DNA from: Deltaproteobacteria bacterium | GTDB taxonomy: Bacteria; Desulfobacterota; Desulfobacteria; Desulfobacterales; UBA11574 | Direction of reading: 5' to 3' | Length of the DNA: 5,461 nucleotides | Assembly (NCBI GenBank): GCA_019313025.1 | Contig: JAFDCA010000429.1 | Span: 1-5,461, forward strand | Part shown: positions 1 through 5,401 of the stretch, piece after piece | Numbering within the stretch: position 1 is the stretch's first letter | Layout of the letters: the number at the start of each line of letters is the position of its first letter | Program-made: the position numbers and the translations under genes | The notes under the pieces: generated by a model | What the model saw: only the letters and a program-made list of their open reading frames with translations | What the model was told of the DNA's origin: nothing | Databases searched by the model: none

Positions 1-107
1 AACATCAGTTCCTGTTTACGCATCCCGGCGGCCCCCTCAACTTTCAATTGCTTGGCCAACTGGGTGAGTTCGCTGATTTTTTTTTCTTTAAGTTCAGCAA
101 TGTTCAT
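1..107 (-). CDS. rho: Transcription termination factor Rho, N-terminal fragment
   Basis: Only the first 35 codons are inside the window; the gene continues beyond the left edge. The minus-strand translation begins MNIAELKEKKISELTQLAKQ and continues through LKVEGAAGMRKQEL, which I recognise as the Rho_N helical domain that opens bacterial Rho proteins. Rho is a hexameric RNA helicase that ends transcription at unstructured, C-rich RNA; this small domain precedes the RNA-binding OB fold. The ATG at 107 is preceded on the minus strand by AAGGAA (116-121) at a suitable distance, which supports this start. The gene is transcribed divergently from the nucleotidyltransferase gene at 708. The ATPase and RNA-binding domains are not visible, so intactness cannot be judged. 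Confidence 0.9.
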   Translation of the reverse strand, partial: MNIAELKEKKISELTQLAKQLKVEGAAGMRKQELM

Positions 108-253
108 TAAATTATTTCCTTTAATTTTTTTCATCAATACTACCTAGTCCGATTACCCATTGATTTAATTTTTAATAAACACTTTAACGGGATCCATATC
201 CATAAAACAAATAAATTTATGCTAATTTTCAGCTGCACCCGGAACAGCCTGAT

Positions 254-279
254 ATTTGCATTCTGTTCATTTGCATTCT
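254..279. repeat. Two 11-bp direct repeats (ATTTGCATTCT), 15-bp period
   Basis: ATTTGCATTCT occurs at 254-264 and again exactly at 269-279, separated by GTTC. They lie about 150 bases upstream of the rho start codon in the rho/cca divergent gap. A regulator binding site is one possibility, but the 15-bp period is not a whole helical turn, and chance duplication in AT-rich DNA is also possible. Confidence 0.45.
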
Positions 280-394
280 ATTATTGGCGTATTAAATTTT
301 ATCAAGACCGGCAAAACAGAAAAGGCGTTGCTAATGTGTCTGTAAAATGTTCCCTTAAGCGGTGATTAACTGATTGGATCCATGCCGGTTGTTA

Positions 395-428
395 AGGAGG
401 AATTTGAGTGTTAAGTGAAATATTTTAG
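395..428 (+). promoter_or_regulatory. Orphan Shine-Dalgarno followed by a 6-codon ORF
   Basis: AGGAGG at 395-400 stands 7 bases before a GTG at 408-410. The frame reads M-L-S-E-I-F and stops at TAG (426-428). This is the strongest ribosome binding site on the plus strand of this gap, yet it serves no real gene. It could be a leader peptide, a remnant of a decayed gene start, or chance. It lies upstream of the candidate promoter at 462-491, so it would not be on a transcript starting there. Confidence 0.3.
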
Positions 429-461
429 AAGAAAATAAGGTATCCTCTTTTTCTGGCGGGT

Positions 462-491
462 TCCACATACCTTAGTTCGTATAGTTATAAT
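462..491 (+). promoter_or_regulatory. Candidate sigma70 promoter for the cca-like gene
   Basis: There is a perfect -10 box, TATAAT, at 486-491. The best upstream partner is TCCACA at 462-467 (4 of 6 matches to TTGACA) with an 18-base spacer. Transcription would start near 498, leaving a leader of about 210 bases before the ATG at 708. The -10 is strong and the -35 only fair. No other plus-strand promoter in the gap is as good. Confidence 0.45.
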
Positions 492-707
492 AGATATTAC
501 ATAATTTGCTGCCTGTCAAGCTCTTTCATGGCTTTTTGATTCTCCGGCCAAAATTTTCCGGGTATGCTCGCAAGAGACGGTCACTGAATGAATCCGGTAA
601 ACGCACTTCGGCGGACAAGATATCAGTGGCTTGCTCTGATTTTAAAGCGTATGATTCGGAGACAATATTGGGACTGTATGGCGTCGATTTCAAAGATATC
701 ATAGTTC

Positions 708-2099
708 ATGATGCTTCCTTTTGATACAAATATTTTTCCGCATAAAAGGGGGGTCTATATCGTCGGCGGTACGATCCGTGATCTTATGTGCGATCGAACA
801 CCTTTCGATTGCGACGTGGTCGTCCAAGGCGATCCTGCCTCCTTTGCCAAACGCTTGGCTTCCAGAACTTCCGGCCGGCTTGTCGAACTCGGCAAACATG
901 GGCAGACCATGCGACGAGTCGTTACTAAAGATCTCTTATTCGACATCATGCCGCTCAACGGAGCAACCATTGAAGAAGATCTTCTCCAGCGGGACTTTAC
1001 CATCAATGCGATGGCAGTGGCAGTATCTTCCGGAAGCTTGATTGATCAATTGGGTGGCCGCCGGGACCTGGCATCAAAAAAAATTCGCATGGTTTCCGTG
1101 GAAGTCTTCCGCAAAGATCCGGTGCGACTAATTCGGGCCTACCGATTGGCGGCTGCTTTTGATTTTTCCATTGATGCGGACACGCATAAAGTTCTGGCGC
1201 GCGATGCAAACCTGATCAGCAGAACGGCCGGGGAAAGAGTCAGAGAGGAGTTTTTTAAAATCCTTCAATGTGCCGGGTCCCATGCTTATCTGCTCGGTAT
1301 GGCTCACAGCGGACTGCTGTTCAATGTATTTCCGGAACTTCTGGCATTAAAAAATTACCGGCTGTCCGGTGCACGCCCCCAAAACCTTTTTGAGCAGACC
1401 ATTGATTCCTATCATGGGCTCGAAAAATTATTGGATGCCGGAGGGCAGCTTAAAAATGTGTCTGGTGACCTGCTTTTTCAGGATGTTGATGCCGCCCGGA
1501 CGACGCTTCTAAAATGGGCAATTTTATTTCACGACATCGGCATACCCACGATGCAAACACTTACTGAAGGGGGAACCATTCATTTTTACAGTCATACTTT
1601 GAAAAGCGCAGCCATGGCCCGAAAAATCTGTCAACGCCTGAGATTTTCCAGACGGCAGACGGACCCCATTGGATTAATTATCGAAAATCATTTGCAGCCT
1701 TTTTTTTTATTTTGGGCTCAGCAAAAAGAATTTCCGTTTCAAAAAGCGTTCACCAGATTTTTTATGAAATGCCGCGATCTTACCCCCGATGTTTTACTGC
1801 ATGCCCTGGCAAAATTTATGGGCAAAAAGGATACCCAAAATCCTGAGCTAAAGGAGTTTACCGACTTTATCCGGACGCTCATCCAGAACTATTATTCGGT
1901 TTTACAGCCCCGGGCATCGTTGCCGCTGCCTTTAACCGGCAACGATTTGATCAATGAATTCGGTTTGAAACCCTCTGGGAAATTTAAGTTCATCCTCAAG
2001 CGGATAGAAGAAGAACATCTGACCAAACAGGTGCTGACCCGCCGCCAGGCCCTTAAACTGGTCGAAGAGCTTCTAAGCCGGCAAAATCGGACATCATAA
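708..2099 (+). CDS. cca: Class II tRNA nucleotidyltransferase / poly(A) polymerase family protein with HD domain
   Basis: This 463-residue protein has the layout of class II CCA-adding enzymes, which add or repair the 3'-CCA of tRNA using CTP and ATP. The head domain carries the nucleotide-binding GG motif (VGGTIRD, 19-25), the catalytic metal-binding pair D34 and D36 (FDCDVV), and RDFTINAMA (95-103). A flexible-loop motif, DQLGGRRDL (113-121), follows. The motif D region, DPVRLIRAYRLAAAF (137-151), supplies the base-templating D137 and R140; its usual leading Glu is Lys136. An HD domain follows, with H236, H275-D276 (FHDIG), H296 and H328. The C-terminus (about 410-455, LTGNDLINEFGLKP onward) matches the usual tail module. 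The ATG at 708 is the first start after an in-frame TAG (702-704) and has no clear Shine-Dalgarno; a second ATG follows at once. The gene converges on adk. Some bacteria split the work between CC-adding and A-adding enzymes, and poly(A) polymerases are related, so the exact specificity is not settled by sequence. Confidence 0.9.
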   Translation: MMLPFDTNIFPHKRGVYIVGGTIRDLMCDRTPFDCDVVVQGDPASFAKRLASRTSGRLVELGKHGQTMRRVVTKDLLFDIMPLNGATIEEDLLQRDFTINAMAVAVSSGSLIDQLGGRRDLASKKIRMVSVEVFRKDPVRLIRAYRLAAAFDFSIDADTHKVLARDANLISRTAGERVREEFFKILQCAGSHAYLLGMAHSGLLFNVFPELLALKNYRLSGARPQNLFEQTIDSYHGLEKLLDAGGQLKNVSGDLLFQDVDAARTTLLKWAILFHDIGIPTMQTLTEGGTIHFYSHTLKSAAMARKICQRLRFSRRQTDPIGLIIENHLQPFFLFWAQQKEFPFQKAFTRFFMKCRDLTPDVLLHALAKFMGKKDTQNPELKEFTDFIRTLIQNYYSVLQPRASLPLPLTGNDLINEFGLKPSGKFKFILKRIEEEHLTKQVLTRRQALKLVEELLSRQNRTS

Positions 2100-2105
2100 A
2101 TGGAC

Positions 2106-2121
2106 AAAGGCCCCGGCCTTT
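2106..2121. terminator. Short hairpin between convergent cca and adk, possible bidirectional terminator
   Basis: AAAGGC (2106-2111) can pair with GCCTTT (2116-2121) around a 4-base loop, giving a compact GC-centred stem. It sits in the 43-base gap between two converging genes, where a shared terminator is expected. The T-run is short on both strands (TTTAAT on plus, TTTG on minus), so it would be weak and may need Rho. Confidence 0.4.
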
Positions 2122-2142
2122 AATCCGCCGGAACCTTTTAAA

Positions 2143-2826
<684 letters not shown>

Positions 2827-2940
2827 TTATTTGAGAATCAATCGTGACGTCTCGAAATTTTGGTTCCGCCGCGGCGGGTGAAATAAAAAATTTTCCGATG
2901 CTTTTCCGAATCCTGTTCATCCGCTAATTTTTGACGGCAG

Positions 2941-2969
2941 AGTATGGCTGAATGCCGGATGGGTGTCAA
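2941..2969 (-). promoter_or_regulatory. Sigma70-type promoter of adk
   Basis: On the minus strand there is a perfect -35 box TTGACA (2964-2969), a 17-base spacer, and a -10 box CATACT (2941-2946, 4 of 6 matches to TATAAT). It points at adk and would start transcription near 2934, giving a leader of about 125 bases. It is the best-formed promoter in the window. Confidence 0.65.
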
Positions 2970-3091
2970 GGGAATTATTGTGGTGGTAGGGCGTTTGCTC
3001 CTGACATACCGATTGTCTGATTAAATGCATCAAACAATGGATATAAATCCGGTTTAAGGATTAAAAAAATCATTTAACATGAAGTTTTTTC

Positions 3092-3120
3092 TTGCCAATC
3101 GTTGCATTATTCGGTAAAAA
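3092..3120 (+). promoter_or_regulatory. Candidate sigma70 promoter of rpsU
   Basis: TTGCCA (3092-3097, 5 of 6 matches) is followed after a 17-base spacer by TAAAAA (3115-3120, 4 of 6). It is correctly oriented for rpsU and would give a leader of roughly 80 bases. The surrounding DNA is very AT-rich, which makes chance matches to a -10 box likely. Confidence 0.4.
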
Positions 3121-3205
3121 ACACTATTTTTTAGTAAATTTTTATTAACCGTCAGGAATACGATGCATTGCAATATTATCTGATGGCAAGAAGGGGGCGA
3201 GGTAT

Positions 3206-3412
3206 TTGAAGGATATTGAAGTCAGGGTCATTGACAATGACATTGAAAAAGCAATGCGCATTTTGAAAAAAAAGATTCAAAACGACGGCCTTTTTAAGCG
3301 GCTTAAATTAAAAAAGAGCTATGAAAAACCGAGCGAATTTCGCCGTCGCAAACAGCGCGAAGCTTTGAGAAGAGAAAGAATTGCAGCGGCCAAAGCCAGG
3401 CACCGAAGATAA
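3206..3412 (+). CDS. rpsU: 30S ribosomal protein S21
   Basis: The 68-residue, strongly basic product matches S21, a late-binding small-subunit protein that lies near the 3' end of 16S rRNA and helps initiation on natural mRNAs. Recognisable parts are the N-terminal strand (about 4-9), the helix EKAMRILKKKIQNDGLFKRL (14-33), the hallmark YEKPS (39-43), and an arginine/lysine-rich C-terminal helix (46-68). The start is taken as TTG at 3206, since no in-frame ATG gives the expected N-terminus; AAGGGGG ends 8 bases upstream and would serve as the ribosome binding site. The gene has its own strong terminator and is not followed by dnaG and rpoD as in the classical macromolecular-synthesis operon. 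The stop of an 8-codon frame (3183-3209) overlaps the start codon. Confidence 0.93.
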   Translation: MKDIEVRVIDNDIEKAMRILKKKIQNDGLFKRLKLKKSYEKPSEFRRRKQREALRRERIAAAKARHRR

Positions 3413-3430
3413 GTTTAAATCTTTTTAAGG

Positions 3431-3469
3431 AAAAACCCGGTAAAATTTTCACTTTCACCGGGTTTTTTT
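3431..3469 (+). terminator. Rho-independent terminator after rpsU
   Basis: AAAACCCGGT (ending at 3441) pairs with ACCGGGTTTT (from 3457), with a 15-base AT-rich loop. The right arm runs straight into seven Ts (3463-3469). This is a textbook intrinsic terminator 19 bases after the rpsU stop codon. It ends only 10 bases before the folC ATG. Confidence 0.88.
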
Positions 3470-3479
3470 AATTCCCATA

Positions 3480-4784
3480 ATGGTATCTCAAAATTCTTAT
3501 GATAACTGTTTGAAGACCATGTATGGTTTTCGAAGATTTGGCATCAAGCTGGGGTTGTCCACGATCAAAAGAATTTTGGCCGGTCTGGGCAACCCCCAGG
3601 ATACTTTCGCCTGCATCCATGTGGCCGGAACCAATGGCAAAGGATCGGTGGCGTCTTCATTGGCCTCAATCCTGCATCGCAACGGATATAAGACGGGGCT
3701 TTATATGTCACCACATCTTGTCCGCTTCAACGAAAGAATTCAGGTAAACAACCGGCCGGTCACAAACGAGAAGGTGGTCACATCCTACAGTGCCGTCAAA
3801 GATGCCCATTTTGGTAAGCGAGACCCAACTTTTTTCGAATTTACCACCGCAATGGCCCTCTTTGAATTTGCCGCCCAAAAGGTAGATTGGGCGGTCATCG
3901 AAACCGGCATGGGCGGCCGACTCGATGCGACCAACATTATAAACCCGGCCCTGTCCATCATTACCAATATATCCCTTGAGCATCGGGCGTATCTGGGCAA
4001 CACCTTGGCCCAAATTGCCGGGGAAAAAGCGGGAATTATCAAAAAACACACACCCCTCGTCACCGGCGTTCGGCAAAAAAAAGCCTTTGCCGAGATAAAG
4101 AGAATTGCCGCAGGAAAAGAAGCACCACTGTTTCGACTGGGCACCGATTTCAAAGTCCGACGTAATCAAGGACAAACTTTTTCCTATTACGGTATCAGAA
4201 ATGTCTGGCATAATCTGCAGACCGCTTTGCCGGGCAGCTATCAGGTGGACAATGCGGCCCTGGTATTGGCTGCCTGTGAACTGATCGGCAAAAATAATGC
4301 CACAATTACACGGAATAATATCCAAGAAGGTCTGAGTAAAAATCATTGGCCGGGGCGACTTGAGATTGTCTCCAATAATCCTTTCATTATTTTGGACGGT
4401 GCTCACAACTTGGCGGCTGCCCGTAATTTGGCCAAATTTCTGTCAACCAATCTTGCCGGGAAGGCCATCACACTGGTAGTCGGCATATTGGACGACAAAC
4501 CCTACAAAGCGATGTTAAAAAGCCTGCTAACACCGGTGCACCGGGTAATTTTAACCCGGGCCAAAATCGATCGTGCCCTCGAACCCGAAAGGCTTTACGA
4601 TGTGGCCCAAAATTTAAACGCGGACGCCGTCATCATTCCTGATGTTGAACAGGCAATAAAAAAAGCCGTTGAAACAACCCCTCGCCATGGGGCAATCTGT
4701 ATCGCCGGTTCCCTTTATGTGGTTGGTGAAGCAAAAGAAGCTTTTGAAAAAGGTTTGATTAGCGGATGTCATAAATCAGGCTAA
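3480..4784 (+). CDS. folC: Bifunctional dihydrofolate synthase / folylpolyglutamate synthase
   Basis: This 434-residue cytoplasmic ligase belongs to the Mur-ligase-like FolC family. It attaches glutamate to dihydropteroate to form dihydrofolate and extends the glutamate tail of reduced folates, using ATP. Visible features are FRRFGIKLGL (17-26), the P-loop GTNGKGS (50-56), the SPHL (77-80) and NERIQVN (84-90) blocks, ETGMGGRLDATN (141-152), and a metal-site segment ISLEHRAYLG (164-173, with H168). These are followed by IAGEKAGIIK (179-188, whose K183 is the lysine normally carbamylated), the linker WPGRLEIV (290-297), and the C-terminal-domain DGAHN (306-310). The length is normal and no core motif is missing. 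The ATG at 3480 fits the family N-terminus, and an in-frame TAA (3441-3443) limits any extension. No Shine-Dalgarno precedes it, and the rpsU terminator ends 10 bases upstream, so expression needs readthrough or a promoter I could not place. Whether both activities are present cannot be read from the sequence. Confidence 0.95.
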   Translation: MVSQNSYDNCLKTMYGFRRFGIKLGLSTIKRILAGLGNPQDTFACIHVAGTNGKGSVASSLASILHRNGYKTGLYMSPHLVRFNERIQVNNRPVTNEKVVTSYSAVKDAHFGKRDPTFFEFTTAMALFEFAAQKVDWAVIETGMGGRLDATNIINPALSIITNISLEHRAYLGNTLAQIAGEKAGIIKKHTPLVTGVRQKKAFAEIKRIAAGKEAPLFRLGTDFKVRRNQGQTFSYYGIRNVWHNLQTALPGSYQVDNAALVLAACELIGKNNATITRNNIQEGLSKNHWPGRLEIVSNNPFIILDGAHNLAAARNLAKFLSTNLAGKAITLVVGILDDKPYKAMLKSLLTPVHRVILTRAKIDRALEPERLYDVAQNLNADAVIIPDVEQAIKKAVETTPRHGAICIAGSLYVVGEAKEAFEKGLISGCHKSG

Positions 4785-4789
4785 ATTTA

Positions 4790-4862
4790 GGATACAGATT
4801 TTCACAGATATTTGATTTTTTCTAAATTTTAATATTCCGGTAATCCGTGTTCATCTGTGTCC
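4790..4862. repeat. Imperfect inverted-repeat element downstream of folC
   Basis: The left arm GGATACAGATTTTCACAGAT (4790-4809) is complementary at 15 of 20 positions to the right arm ATCCGTGTTCATCTGTGTCC (4843-4862), and some mismatches would be G-U pairs in RNA. The spacer is 33 AT-rich bases. It begins 5 bases after the folC stop codon. The right arm looks like intergenic palindromic repeats I associate with many environmental bacterial genomes, though I have not checked this. No T-run follows, so it is not an ordinary intrinsic terminator. Confidence 0.6.
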
Positions 4863-5099
4863 CCAAAATGAGAATTCCGATCCTTTCAAGCTATCAGATA
4901 ACCAAAACATGTATAACCGGAAGGACTGTTTTCAGCTTGACTTGAAAGAGCTTCTGGATTAAATTTTCTGAGAAGCATTCTGGATCTGCAAAATACAAGC
5001 ATCAGTAAAGATAAAACGAAGCAGCCCGAATGGGAGGTCAGCATAAGATGTAAAAAATCATTTATTCTGTTTTTGGGACGCTAACCTATGTTTTTATTC
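4863..5099. other. Gene-free stretch before the tRNA, with one promoter candidate
   Basis: With the repeat above, folC and the tRNA gene are separated by 315 bases and I see no coding sequence. The best promoter candidate is TTGACT (4937-4942, 5 of 6), a 17-base spacer, and TAAATT (4960-4965, 4 of 6). It lies about 135 bases before the mature tRNA, which is far for a tRNA promoter. Nearer the gene, TATGTT (5087-5092) could act as a -10 box but lacks a good -35. Confidence 0.4.
4937..4965 (+). promoter_or_regulatory. Weak promoter candidate upstream of tRNA-Arg
   Basis: TTGACT and TAAATT are separated by 17 bases on the plus strand. The -35 is good and the -10 mediocre. It would produce a tRNA precursor with a 5' leader of roughly 130 bases. 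Confidence 0.28.
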
Positions 5100-5175
5100 G
5101 CGCCCGTAGCTCAGTGGATAGAGCGTCAGCCTCCGGAGCTGAAAGTCGCGCGTTCAAATCGCGCCGGGCGTACCA
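5100..5175 (+). tRNA. tRNA-Arg (anticodon CCG)
   Basis: The 76-base cloverleaf is complete. The acceptor stem GCGCCCG (5100-5106) pairs with CGGGCGT (5165-5171), with G-U at the first pair. The D stem is GCTC (5109-5112) with GAGC (5121-5124) around AGTGGATA. The anticodon stem TCAGC/GCTGA (5126-5130, 5138-5142) encloses the loop CTCCGGA, so the anticodon is CCG at 5133-5135, reading the arginine codon CGG. The variable loop is AAGTC, and the T stem GCGCG/CGCGC (5148-5152, 5160-5164) encloses TTCAAAT. The discriminator is A (5172) and CCA is encoded (5173-5175). A in the D-loop after GG and the A discriminator both agree with arginine identity. A strong terminator follows 3 bases later, so this is a single-tRNA transcription unit. 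Confidence 0.96.
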
Positions 5176-5178
5176 ATT

Positions 5179-5221
5179 AAAACAGCCACTTAGACGATTT
5201 TCTAAGTGGCTGTTTTGTTTT
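5179..5221 (+). terminator. Rho-independent terminator after tRNA-Arg
   Basis: AAAACAGCCACTTAGA (5179-5194) pairs perfectly over 16 bp with TCTAAGTGGCTGTTTT (5201-5216) around a 6-base loop. The right arm ends in TTTT and continues GTTTT. It begins 3 bases after the tRNA CCA and clearly ends the tRNA transcript. The symmetric A-run on the left arm means it could also work on the minus strand. Confidence 0.9.
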
Positions 5222-5229
5222 AATGGCCT

Positions 5230-5252
5230 CTATTCATACCGCTATTCATACC
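5230..5252. repeat. Two 11-bp direct repeats (CTATTCATACC), 12-bp period
   Basis: CTATTCATACC occurs at 5230-5240 and again exactly at 5242-5252, with a single G between. They lie 8 bases after the terminator of the tRNA gene. Short tandem repeats between a tRNA 3' end and an integrase gene are a known pattern in tRNA-targeted integrative elements (recombinase arm sites), but no integrase is visible here. Confidence 0.5.
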
Positions 5253-5279
5253 TACACCACAAAAAACTGAATTAAAATA

Positions 5280-5308
5280 TTACCGGTTATTGTACCTTAA
5301 TATATAAT
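5280..5308 (+). promoter_or_regulatory. Weak promoter candidate near the right edge
   Basis: A perfect TATAAT (5303-5308) has a poor -35 partner TTACCG (5280-5285, 3 of 6) at 17-base spacing. Just downstream lies a short dyad, TATCA/TGATA (5325-5329, 5334-5338), which could be an operator or chance. It would feed the SD-led ORF at 5402. Confidence 0.3.
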
Positions 5309-5401
5309 GCTATTGCGCTCATTATATCAAATATGATACACAAATCTTGATTTAAAACATTTGAAATTCACCTTGTCGCCAACGGTTAACCGGAGGTTTC
5401 A

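Larger units (their letters stand above)
108..707. other. Divergent intergenic region between rho and the cca-like gene
   Basis: This 600-base gap holds no gene I recognise. It must contain the rho promoter on the minus strand, but I could not pick a convincing one; a TTGATA (about 302-307 on the minus strand) lacks a good -10 at normal spacing. It does contain a pair of direct repeats (254-279), an orphan Shine-Dalgarno with a 6-codon ORF (395-428) and a candidate plus-strand promoter (462-491). A 72-codon frame at 506-724 has a TTG start, no ribosome binding site and no recognisable content, and is not annotated as a gene. A long leader would be unremarkable for rho, which is often autoregulated, but nothing in the sequence shows that here. 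Confidence 0.6.

Noticed and set aside
120..505. Riboswitch or structured RNA in the rho/cca gap
   Set aside because: The gap is long enough, but I found no recognisable conserved riboswitch core or strong stem series with a terminator.
506..724. 72-codon plus-strand ORF between the promoter candidate and the cca-like gene
   Set aside because: TTG start with no ribosome binding site, no recognisable domain, and overlap with the real gene start. Kept only as a possible coupling frame in the findings.
3000..3050. Promoter from TTGTCT (3013-3018) to TATAAA (3042-3047)
   Set aside because: The spacer would be 23 bases, too long for sigma70; the TTGCCA/TAAAAA pair downstream has the right spacing.
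3708..4406. 232-codon minus-strand open frame inside folC
   Set aside because: Antisense to an intact folC with conserved motifs on the plus strand. The translation has no recognisable domain.
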